Shown here piece by piece: positions 10,546-21,577 of a DNA stretch of 64,000 nucleotides. The number at the start of each line of letters is the position of its first letter. Position 1 is the stretch's first letter. The translations under genes and the position numbers were made by a program. The DNA comes from Amphirosellinia nigrospora (lineage: Eukaryota; Ascomycota; Sordariomycetes; Xylariales; Xylariaceae), in the NCBI GenBank assembly GCA_004123355.1, contig SCHM01000002.1, positions 10,823,569 through 10,887,568 of the forward strand, given 5' to 3'. Under the pieces are notes generated by a model. The model saw nothing but the letters and a program-made list of their open reading frames with translations. It did not search any database and was not told the origin of the DNA.

Positions 10546-12698
10546 ACATTGAGATGAACGATTATCGTCCTGTAGTTTGCACTTGACCTAAACCTAAGCG
10601 TAAACAGCACACACGCGCATCATTTATCAACGGAAGCAGAAGGCGAGAGATAAGATCAACGCCTCAAGGTCCCCAGCAAAGAGGAGTTCGGCTTTGACAA
10701 CTTTCATCCCGGATCCTCCGAGTGTTGACCCTACCAATACCTTAACTAGCCAGCTCATGTTGCTGGCGAACAGTGCTCAAATGATGGCAATACTGCTGCG
10801 ACAAGATGGGCAATGGATGGATGTCGGGGAATTCTGGCGTGATGCCATCATTGAAGCTATAGCACACAGGTTCGATGTAGCAATCCAGATCGAGAATGGT
10901 TTTTGTACAACAAAGATGGTCGTGGCATTGCTTTAGAGGATTGCCTTACCCACAAAGATGACATTATCTGCCTGGATACAGAGTCAAGCGGCTTCCCAGC
11001 AGTGTACATCTTGTAATTGTAATATAAGAATTCACCCAGTTTGTTGGCGAGTTAAATTACGGCGCGGAGACTGTGCTAATGTATTCAACAATGATTTTTC
11101 TGCCAGCATCGATGGTGTGCGCGATATGTGGCTTGTGAAGAATGATATATGTGTTTCATCAATATACCTGATGTAAATGGCACGAACTCTCTGCCCGAAC
11201 AGGTCCGATTCATGGTGATGCGGAGAGAGAAACGGAGGCGAGGCAAGGCGTGTCTACCGTTTTGCGAGGGCCGATTGCTAACCGTTCTATTTGCATAAGA
11301 TGCATGCACAAAATCCTAATCTTCATCAATACTTTCGAAATAAAGCGTTAGGATTGGCTCGCATTAGCGCAAACTTCGGATGGACTTTCGCCCGCAAAGC
11401 AGTTGGGTCGTTTAACAGGCGATTCGAGTGATGCTATATTCCTATATCTAGATGTACGTGCAAACCGGGAGGCGATAATTTTGATCGACCTACGTGGATT
11501 TCGACACCAAGACCCTACCCTACGTAAGCTCATAACCCTACCTAATAACATAGCAGGCCTCGGCAGGTAGCAAACGAACTGTGGACACGACAGGGTAGAA
11601 ATGGCGCCAAGTGGGATTGGGTCCCTGTTTATGAGGCCTCGTCGTATTCTTTATATAGAAGGTGGTGTAAGTGCTCATATCCAAACACGAGTTGTGTAGG
11701 GCATAAAATAATAAAAACGGTTAGGTACCGTCCTAGTGGTATCATGATGTAACGTCCAAGAGGCGTATATATGAAACCACTTAGTGACTATCTAGATTGC
11801 CTAGGTGTAAAAAGACGGTCTTCTCGAGTAAGACCTACTTTATTAGGCCAGGGGAATGCGCCGGGATGCATTGTCTTTTTGCTTTATATGTAGGTACGAA
11901 GTACACCTGCATTCTAACAGCAGGTACCTACGTACGTGTACGTAGGTTATACTATGTAGCGTCGCTCAGCCTCTTGATAGAACGCTAAAGTGACACCCTT
12001 GTGCGGCTGGTGCGCTCTACGTGGCCCCTATAGCGTCATCCATCCAATGAGTTTGCATCTTGACAGCGTCCCACCCTCGGGCTTGTTGCGCTGGAATCCT
12101 GGAATCCTGGGCGGGATCCTGGGGACCGGTCAGGGTCAGCGAGACCTGGCTACAAAGTAAGTACTGCAACCTGGAGAAAGTTGAAACACGCCAGGAATTG
12201 TTGATTTCTTTCCTACGCATTTTGACATTTTGTCCGCCTTCTTAGACCATCTTAGTCCAGTTGCCTATCTGTGTACACCGCCGTCCTGCTAACTGCTTTT
12301 CTTTGTTCCTTCTTGGGCCACACGCCAGAATTTCTTTGCTCCTGTTTCCAAGCTGGCATCCTAGGTACCTTGGGCATGCATCATTTACCGAGTGCCTGGC
12401 AGCAGACGACCACGACTAACGAGAGAGATCAGCAGTACCGACGAGCTCTTCGCCACCAACGTATATACATTTGATCTACGCGCGCAGTCGCAAACCATCG
12501 CTCCTTGAACTGACTGCCTGGGCACCTCGACGTTTCTTATTCTTGCGACTAAGCTACGTCTCGATACTGGCTCAGTACCTAGACAGATAGTTGGCGATAA
12601 GCGATTCACAGTCTTTCCCCAGCTCCAGCTAGCGCCAGCGCCGACGCCGACGCCCAACCCGTGAACGAGCCCGCCTGCTGCCACTTTGCGCCGTTGCG
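10546..12698. other. Intergenic, possible relics and promoter of the RhoGAP gene
   Basis: Roughly 2.1 kb. The frame at 10694-10936 (80 residues, plus strand) is protein-like in composition but I cannot name it, and it stops abruptly. The remainder is AT-rich, then from about 12.0 kb becomes the pyrimidine-rich promoter and leader of the RhoGAP gene. A short palindromic run TACGTACGTGTACGTA lies near 11927-11945. Confidence 0.4.
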
Positions 12699-15441
12699 AT
12701 GCCGGGCTTTACAGATTCCTTCTGGACGCCCGACTATGCTGCAGGTGAGAGATTATACTTGACTCCCAGACCCTCCAGTTTCTTGCGACCGCTTGGCTAA
12801 CTCGGTCCATCGCAAAAGGACTGGGCGTCCTGTTCACCAAGCTCCAGCAGGGTGTCCAGGAAGATAGACAAATTTTAACCATAGCCCGCATGAGAGCCGA
12901 GGCCGAGGAGCTCTACGGTCAACGTCTCGGAGACATCGCCCCAGCTGCCGACAAGGTCTCTGGTGGCTTCTCGCGCGATGATGGCGCGAGTGTGAGAAAG
13001 GTACGGACATATCCTATCCTGGGCCGACAAACGGGTACAGGCGCTAACCTAGGCATGCCCCTTCCAGGCGTATGAGGGTGTTCGAACTGAGATGGAAGAT
13101 GCCTCACGAAATCACCGGAAAATCGCCCAAAGTATCAGGGATCTGGTCGTCAACCCTTTTGCGCGCTGGTGTGATGCGCACGAATCCCGCATACAGGACT
13201 CCCAAGACGAGTTGCAGTCTCGTATCAAGGCCCACGATCGGCAGGTCGAGATCGTGAAGAAACTTCGAAGCGCTTATTTCAATAAGTGCCGTTTAGCAGA
13301 AGATATCGAAGAGGAGAACAAACTGGCCTTTCAAGATCCGGAAACGAGCCCTAAGGTCAACAAAAATATCCCCGAGATCAAGGTGTCTACGCAGAAGGAA
13401 GAGCCCGAAGATGAAGTCTACGAGATCGGAGACGAGACATACGAGCCTGAGCAAATCAAGAAGATATTGTCGCATATGATGAACACCATCAAGATGGGGG
13501 AAACCAAGGTCCCAATTCTGGGTACCTACTCGAACACGTCTTGTGGGTCTGATATTGTCGAATATTTGCAAAGACACATGGGGACGACCAGCGTCAGTTA
13601 TTCCGAGCGGATCGGCCAAGACCTTGTCGCGAGTGGTTTTCTTCGATTGGTTGGCAATGTCGGGAACAACTTCGCGAACAGCTCCAAGCTCTTTTACCAA
13701 TGGCGCCCTAAGGCTTTCCAAATGTCTGGTCTTCCAGAAAAGAAAGCTTCGGTCTCCCGGACGTTCTCGATGCCTGCATCAGACAGTGGCTCCGACTCGC
13801 CCGTTGTTGGTGCGGTAAGCGAATATCTTTCTGGTTGGAATGTGCTCAACAACCAGCACCCCAACGAAACCCCGCCGGAACGTATGCGTCGCGAAGCACG
13901 AGAGACAGATGAGAAGTATAAGGCTGGCGTCAGGAAGTTGGATGAGTTGCGCTGCGACTTGGAGGAAGCCATCTTCATTCACCTTAAATTCCTTGAGCGC
14001 TGCGAACTCGACAGACTGAAGGCCATCAAGACAGTCGTTCTCGACTTCTCTGGCACCATCGGCAATGTCATTCCCAGCCTTCAGTCGACGGTTGATCATA
14101 TGATTCTCTATCAAGAAACTATTCAACCGAGCGGTGATTTACGGTATCTCCTGGAGAACTACCGAACAGGGAGATTTGCACCTAAAGTTGTGACGTACGA
14201 GAACTATTATAACAAAGTGGACGAGCAAACATTCGGCGTGGATCTAGAGGCTCGGGCAAGAGCCGACAAGAAACGTGTGCCTATCATAGTCACAACCCTC
14301 CTCACTTATCTGGACCATCATTACCCTGATCTAGAAGGTGACGAAGCTAGACGCGGAATATGGCTTGCGGAAGTGCAGTTAGCTCAAGTCCACAAGCTCC
14401 GAGCAAAGGTAAACAACGGAAAGCCTTTCACGGCAGAGGTCTTGGCCGAGTTCGATATTCCTACAGTCGCTCACTTGTTGAAGCTCTATTTCCTTGAACT
14501 ACCTGGTGCGTCTGAATAACTTCGTAGCATCAAATCCTCGGCTAACATAGGCAGATTCCCTCGTATCCTCCCATGTCTACGAAATCATTAGAACTATTTA
14601 CAATACACCCACAGCTGACAATTCAGACGACGGTCGTGTCCCTGTGCTGCAGCAAACTCTTTCGCAATTACGGTTAACAAATATCGCCACGCTTGATGCC
14701 TGCATGAATCACTTTACGAGATTGATAGACTTGACTTCAGCCGACGAGGACTATGTTCAGAACCTAGCGACAACACTTGCGCCTTGCATTTTAAGGCCCC
14801 GGGTCGATACATCGTTGACGATGGAGGAGAAGCATGCCTGCCGACTTATACGTGATCTGTTCGCCAACAAGGACGCTATATTCGGCGAGCTGAAACGCAT
14901 GTCGAGTCTCTCTCACTCTAGTTCCGTAAATAACAACCGCCCTCGTGCGATAAGCACGGACGAGAGCAACAGACGAGCTCATATGGAGGAACGGCAACGT
15001 GCCTTACTAGAGAAAGCTGAAAAAGCCGGGTCTCGTAGTCGCGCCACGAGCCCAGCACCAGGTCCCCGTAGCAGTCACAGGCGCGATCGTAGTACCGGTG
15101 GCCCTGAGACACGCTTCCCAATTGCCAGCCCAACGTCAGGAAACGAGCGCCATCGCAGCAGCCTCGGCTTAAACACGCTTAAGAGGTCGAGTCTCGAGGT
15201 ACCCGACGGACCCAGCCAACCGACGGCGGAAGTCAATGGAGGCGTTAATGGTGACTCGCCAAAGCATGATGAGGGAGTTATATCCAAGCGTGACAGCTTA
15301 GGACGTTCTAGCGCGCGGTTCGCGGGAGGGCGGCGTGTCACCCTTACTCAGGGAAGCACGCCTTCTACGCCGAAGACCGCTGCTGCTGATGCCCGGCCGG
15401 GTAGCGAGACGCCCACTCAAGACCGGGCGTTACACTGGTAG
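12699..15441 (+). CDS. rgd2: F-BAR / DEP / RhoGAP protein (Rgd2-like)
   Basis: Exons 12699-12744, 12819-13000, 13068-14505 and 14555-15441 give 850 residues with no frame breaks. The N-terminal 200 residues form a charged helical F-BAR/FCH region (MPGFTDSFWTPDYAAGLGVL). Between residues 212 and 290 lies a DEP domain (TYSNTSCGSDIVEYLQRHM). The F-BAR helices continue after it, and a RhoGAP fold follows at about 475-665 (VPHLLKLY-like block TVAHLLKLYFLELPDSLVSSHVYEII). The last 180 residues are Ser/Arg-rich and probably disordered. The order F-BAR, DEP, RhoGAP is that of yeast Rgd2, a GAP for Cdc42 and Rho5 in polarity and cell-wall signalling. The spot where most RhoGAPs carry the catalytic arginine (GIxR) reads GIWLAEV at about 505-511, so catalysis may use another arginine or be weak. 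Confidence 0.9.
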
Positions 15442-16435
15442 ACGCGCCGATGAACGATTAGTAGCGGGTTTTTTTGCGTATGTCTTCCCAGTCGGCGAAT
15501 ATTGAGGGACGAAATAAATTTTGTTCGATTTTGGCACACCTACGTTGCCTCGCATTAATTATTATTGGTAATGCGAGCTTGGAGGGGCGGACATGGGTCA
15601 GATTATACCAATTTTTACTTTTCTTCAACGTGGCGTCGAAAAAGGAAAGGCGGGTAAGTAGAAAAGTTAGAGAGAGAGACAGAGAGAGAGAGAGAAAGAG
15701 AGAGATTTTACTTACTACTCTATCTATCTCCCTACTACCCCTTTTCTACTGATGGCATGGGTTGGCTTTCTCTTAGGACTGACTGGCTGGCCTTTTTTTC
15801 CTCCACGGGGGTACGAACACAAGGGGAAAGAGGAGGGAGAAGGTAGAAAGCACGAGATAGCCAGGAGCGAGCGCATATGTTTTGAATCCGTTACGTTACG
15901 TTACGTTACGCCTTATCTACCTATGTATCAACCAACCAACCAACCAACCAACCAATCGAGCCTGTATGCAGTGTGTGTGTATGTATGTATGTATGTATGC
16001 ATAGGACGCTTTTTATGAGGCAATGGAGAACGCTTTTTTTTGTTTTTAACTGTATTTTTTCTTCTTCTTATCCAATTTGATATTGATTATTCTTTCTAAA
16101 TATGGATTATTATTACTTAAAAGCATTTGCCATACTTTCTTCTCCATCTGCTTATCTGATATTCGGAATATACGCCTAATATGAGCTGGGGTAGGTGAGT
16201 CCTTTCTCTAAATACATCCGGTACTGACCAAGGATAAGCCATGTGCGTGACGGCCCAGCGAAGGAACTTCAAAAATAAATAAATAAGAGCGTAAGCAAAT
16301 AAACCATTTCAAAACTCGGATTATAGACTGGTAAGTAATTTATTTACGGATATACTCCTCACCATCCACGACACCAGGATCTATTTAGGGCAAATGCTAG
16401 GTAACGTGAGTTATGATAATAAGTAAGGCACCATG
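15442..16435. repeat. Convergent trailer region with a cluster of microsatellites
   Basis: About 1 kb between the convergent RhoGAP and AP-3 delta genes. In order it holds a GA-rich run (15669-15705), four or five copies of TTACG (about 15889-15910), six copies of AACC (15929-15954) and GT followed by five GTAT copies (15971-16000). Such simple repeats are typical of 3' ends here. No coding sequence is seen. Confidence 0.8.
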
Positions 16436-19400
16436 TCATCTACTCGATCTCAACCGGCGGTTTCGCCTTTTTTTTTTCGGTTTGATGACGCTTGGTTCTG
16501 CTCCTGCTTGCGCCTCTCCCACACCCTCATCGATAACCGCGACTCTCTCCTTCTTTTTCTTTTTCTTTACCACCTTGACCTCCTCCACAGCCCCTTCTCC
16601 CGCGTCTTCTTCGGCAGCAGGAGTAGACTTCTTCTTCGTCTTACCGGCCGTCTTCTTTTTTCTCTTCTTGACGACCGTGCCGGCGGCGTCAACCCCCTGA
16701 GCGACCTGGATGCGTTCATTGGCACGTTGCATCTCGAGCCGTAGACGCTCAACCTCCTTCATGGCCTGTGCCATCTCGGCCTCCTCGCGCTGCTGCGCCT
16801 CAGGATCATATGCACCGTTGTCAGTGCCGCCCTCGAGGTTCAGGCTTCCGATATTTGTTGAATCAACACCGAGAACAGACTGTTTGAGTCGCCTGGCGCG
16901 CGCCGCTTTCGAAGCCAAAGACCCCGAGTCGTTCTCGGAGTCGTTCTTAGGTGTGCTCTGGCCACTGCTGGCAAGATTCTCATCTGCAGCGATAACAATC
17001 CGCTGGCGCGGTTTCGGCCGCGTAGGCTTGGATAGCTTTGTTGGAGCATGGTTGACGCCGGCACTAAGTTTGTCGAGGTCGAGCTCCATAATAGGGATCG
17101 AATCAACATCTAAGTCGGGACCGTTGGAGTTTTGAAGGATGTTATGTATAGGGGTCGACGACCTTTGCATCGAACCGGTCTCTTGGATATAAAATGGATC
17201 ATCCCGATTCTTTTCTAGTCGATCCAGCTTCCGCCTAGCTACTATGTCTGCGTCGAGATAGGACTCCTCGGTTGGCTGTTGATAAGAGCCAGCTGCCTCA
17301 CGGCGCTCATCCGCCAGGCGTGTAAGCGCGGGCTCGGAAGCAATACTAGTATCAGGGGGTCGTTGGTAGTAATATGTGTCAAATTCATCAGCTTCGTCGG
17401 CTGGGATCGTCATAGACTCAGCAGATGATAACAAAAAATTAAGCTTCGGATTAATAGGTTCGTCGAGATCCAGTCCTTCGGGAAGGGGTACGTTCTTCTG
17501 TGCGCTGGTGGCAACTGATTTTAATTCCGAACCGACAAATAAAGATGGAATTGCTTGTGTGAGCAAGAGTGGAGTATCTTGATAAACCAGCTCGGTAGAT
17601 GCTTCCTGTGCAGATGCAGCCTCTACCGTTAGTTTGAGCAATTCGGTGAATTCCACCGAGCGCTCTTGGACTTCTAGGTTTGGATGGAGAGTCAATGCCT
17701 CAAAAGTATGGACAATGCGAGCCATTAACAGTAATATCTTGGATTTTTGTTCCGCACTCCAACGTGTCAAGTGATCTCCAGCCGTTAACGAGAACACTTT
17801 CATGGCAGCCTGGAGACTGGCCGCCAGCGGTTCTGGTGAGGCTATTCTTGGGATGAGCTGGAGCAATAATCCCAGTGTGTCTTCTGGGGCATCTAGTTCT
17901 GCGGCGTATTCTCCGATAACCCAAGCAACCGGGCCCAATGCCCCTGAATTCAGAGAATGGCCAATGGGCGCATCGTTTTTGAGCTGGGTTGAGATAATTT
18001 CTGCGGCTTGTAGACAGGCGCCGCGGACAGCTTGGACTTTGACGGCGACATTTCTTAACTCGTTACCGATGTTTTCAGAGATATCGCCAGAGTTGGGCCT
18101 CCCAACGGCCAAAGGAGTTTCCGTATCGTCCGTCTTCCGGGGCTTCGGAGCAATGCGTACTAGTTGAGTCAATATGTCTATATACCACTCAAAATCATTG
18201 AGATGCGTATAATTATTTTGAGAACACATATTCAAAATTCTATTGATCACATCAACCCTGTAATCATCCGGGAGGGGTGGCGTTTGGTCGATTGCTTTTT
18301 GCGTTGGGTTTATCGTCCTTTCTAGGTCATCGTCGTCTGAGTCCCCGGGGTTGGAGCTCGACGTATTGGCTCCATTTTTGCGATCTATAGTCAATGACAA
18401 TTTGAGCTGCCTCATAAGACGACTGACTATGGAAACCAGATTGTCATTGCTGACCATGCCCTGTACCAAGTCTAAAGCTTTTATGCGAATAGATATGTCC
18501 GCACTGTCGATGCATTCGAGAATAACGTCTTCCTGCTGCGCAACTAGCCACGGGTGCGTATCAACGATCTTGTTGAAAGCAAGAAGTGCCACGTATTTCA
18601 CTATGCATTATCTCATAAGTAAAGACACGCCTTTTTTGTTTTGGTTTTGATAACTCACGATTAGGATCCCCGTCAACCATGATCATGCTCCGTAGCTTAT
18701 TAACGCAAAGGGAGGCAATCTCTTCTTTCCCAGTTGTATCGTCCCCACTCCCCAGGATACCACCCTGTATAATTCCGTTGATGCATTCATACAACAGAGA
18801 CATAGCAGGTGTGGTCTGGATGATTTCGGTCAAAGGTGGCAAAAGTTTCCGAACGAGCCGGGGTTCGAGGGGTGTGAGAGTAGCAAACTTCAATGTGTTA
18901 GCTAGAGGTTAGGATGATCCGGTGAGAGCATCGTGCAGATTCATACCAACTTGATTAACTTTATTGCCAGCCAGTTGTTACCGCTATCAACGAGTAGTTC
19001 AAAAAGTCTAGGGGCCAAAGACAGAAAATCGTGGGGCCGGCGCCACCCCAATTCGCATATCACATTTACAATAGCAGCGGTGACACTCGGGTCTTCGGAC
19101 CTGTCCATCAATCTGTCTTTGATCTTGGGCCATGCAGCACGAAGAGTCTCGGGATACACTAAGGCCAGCCTATAGAGAGTAACGATTGTTTTCTTTCTAA
19201 TGGCAGGACTGCTGTGACTAAGACGAGGCAATATATCTGAGAGAACAGAGAGCGCGAGAGACGGCGTGATAACGTGAGGGAGAGTTACGATGGGGAGCGC
19301 GATGGTGGTAGCCGATGTTGCCGTCAAATCCTAGACACTCGGTTAGCGATACGACAAGTCAAGGGCAGACGTAGGGCAGCCGACCTTCTTGAGGAGGTTT

Positions 19401-19830
19401 GTAGCCAGCATCAAAACCTCGGTATCCGGGCGAAAGCTCTGGATTGCGCCGAGATAGCCGACACGCTTCTGGTGATACTTGGGGGAGGCCATGACCTCGA
19501 GGACGTTGAAGGATGCCCATGACATGTCATGGCCGAACATTTCCAGGTATATCAGCTTCAGCAGAGCAGTAGCCTTCAGGTCTATGGCACACGACCAGCA
19601 TCAGTCAGCAAACGCTCACAACTGGGTCGAGAAGGGGCAGCTAACCCAAGTCCTGGCTGCGGACCTCGGAGCGACATTCCCTCAAACAGTTTTGTATGTA
19701 CTCCTTCTCATTGCCTTTGTGGCTTCTCAAGCCTCTGATGAGGTCGTAGAGGGACTTTTCAAACCTGACATGCCGTCAGCAATCGGCCTAGCTTCGCAAG
19801 AGGTGGCCGGCGTCGCGGGGGAACGCACAT
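16436..19830 (-). CDS. apl5: AP-3 adaptor complex, delta subunit
   Basis: Six coding exons: 19829-19830, 19646-19764, 19385-19581, 18947-19330, 18659-18887 and 16436-18600, totalling 3096 nt and 1031 residues with all phases agreeing. The first exon contributes only AT of the start codon. The G comes after a 64-nt intron (GTGCGT..TGTCAG), giving MFEKSLYDLIRGL. Residues 1 to about 560 are the adaptin HEAT-repeat trunk (KATALLKLIYLEMFGHDMSW, IKLFATLTPLEPRLVRKLLP, KYVALLAFNKIV). The last 350 residues are low-complexity and end in a Lys/Arg-rich tail. AP-3 delta is a large subunit of the coat that carries cargo from late Golgi/endosomes directly to the vacuole. Length and order match the fungal family. 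The split start codon is inferred from frame and homology, without transcript data. Confidence 0.93.
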
Positions 19831-20437
19831 GATGGACGCGGGCCGCACATCGGCGGTATGAGTTCGGCTGCGTGCCTAGGCTAGAAGGGACGGGGCACGT
19901 CTATAAGTCCGGAGAGCTAGGTAAATGTGTGTTAGGGGAAAGCATCGTCGCGACAGACCGGATGGGCAGTGTAGCACGGGATCATACGCCGCTAGATGCG
20001 ACGGCAGAGCTGTAGGCAACTTCGATATCGAGGTGTGCTTAGGTGATTGCGAATGTTCACAAGACACAGGCTGGACCCCACGTAGGCATTATTTGTGGGG
20101 ATTGGGGATTGGGAGGACTTACCCGGTATGTACGTCAGTGCAAGGTGCCTCTTAGCGGTGTCTACCAGTGTCTACCACCTGAAAATGCCTACCTAACGTT
20201 AGGGGTATCCTGGCAGACATCTCACTAAGGTAGACAGACACGTGAATCCTTCAATCCCTCATACAGAACAGTTGTCCAGCATACTACAGAACCTGAGAGT
20301 GGAATCAATTTATATTTATTGCAGTTCGTCTCTGCCCAATATCACTGTTTGGTGACTCAGGACGTCGATATCTACCATCGGCCCCCCCACCACACTCTGA
20401 ATTTGTGGCAATCGATGTGACTACAATCATCATCACC
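19831..20437. promoter_or_regulatory. Divergent promoter region of AP-3 delta and EMC2
   Basis: 607 bp between divergent genes. It is moderately GC-rich near AP-3 delta and has a CATCATCACC leader just before the EMC2 ATG. No specific factor site was identified. Confidence 0.5.
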
Positions 20438-21577
20438 ATGTCTTCCTCACTCCTCCACCCTCCTAGCCACCTACCTCCAGCTACAGCCTTGCGCCATTCA
20501 CAGCAAGCTCCCAGCATCCTCGAGAACTCTCCAGGCGCCATATCAACCTCTCTTATCCAGTCTATGCTCTCAGCCTCCGAGACGCAAGAGTTATGGACCG
20601 TATATGAGAACCTCTTGCTCTCGTGTCTTCGGACTGGCGATGATGAGTCTGCTCACCAGTGCCTGGGCAGGCTTGTGAACAGATTTGGCGGTGACAATGA
20701 GCGTGTTATGGCCTTGACGGGCCTGCTTAAGGAAGCCACTGCGCCTGATGATGCCACCCTCGATGTAGTTCTTCGAGAATATGACCAGATTCTACAAGAG
20801 AACCCCCCAAACCTGGTAAGATGGCAACGATGCGGTATTAGAACACTGAGAGCTGACGTACACAATTTAGCCCATAGCAAAGCGACGCACTGCATTACTG
20901 CGAGCTATGGGCCGAACTACCGAGGCTGTGAATGCCCTTAACTCCCTACTTGACATGTCTCCTACCGATGCAGAGGCGTGGGGCGAACTCGCCGACCTTT
21001 ATCTGGCCCAAGGCCTATATTCACAAGCTATTTTTGCGCAAGAAGAAGTGCTTATCCTGCAACCAAATGCCTGGAATGTACGTCAATGCCCGCCCCTAGA
21101 TGGTTGGGACCATGTTTCCATGCTAACATGGTGCTTCTAGATCCATGCTCGTCTCGGTGAGATACTCCTTATGGCAGCAAAAACATCCGACGCGCCCAAG
21201 CGACTCACAGAAGCTTTGAAACGATTCTGTCGTAGTATTGAGCTATGTGATAACTACCTGCGAGGCTACTATGGCCTTAAATTGGTACGTAGCTCCATTC
21301 TAAAAATTGTGATCAGTGGCCATTAACTTCATTTAAGACGACCCAACAATTGTTGAACGAGGCAGCTCCGAAAGCCCCGAAACAGACAGAATCAGAGGAA
21401 TGGGCCATTCCGGCATCTAGCACTCTGCAGAAGCTTGATGAAGTAGCCACCGAGAAACTTGCGGAAATCATTCGCCGTAACTCAGCTGGCGAGAAGGATT
21501 GGCAAGGCTATAGTAAAGCCGAGGTAGCAGCAGCACGAGAACTTCTTGAATCGCAGAACACGGCCGTTGTTAGGTAA
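20438..21577 (+). CDS. emc2: ER membrane protein complex subunit 2 (TPR protein)
   Basis: Exons 20438-20815, 20871-21077, 21141-21284 and 21338-21577, all joined in phase 0, give 322 residues. Tetratricopeptide repeats are visible around residues 125-220 (MGRTTEAVNALNSLLDMSP, AEAWGELADLYLAQGLYSQA, CRSIELCDNYLRGYYGLKL). The block DAEAWGELADLYL and the closing region match EMC2, the cytosolic TPR subunit that scaffolds the EMC insertase for tail-anchored and multipass ER proteins. No signal peptide or membrane helix is present, as expected. The ATG at 20438 is used because the frame extends upstream only to a GTG. Confidence 0.9.
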
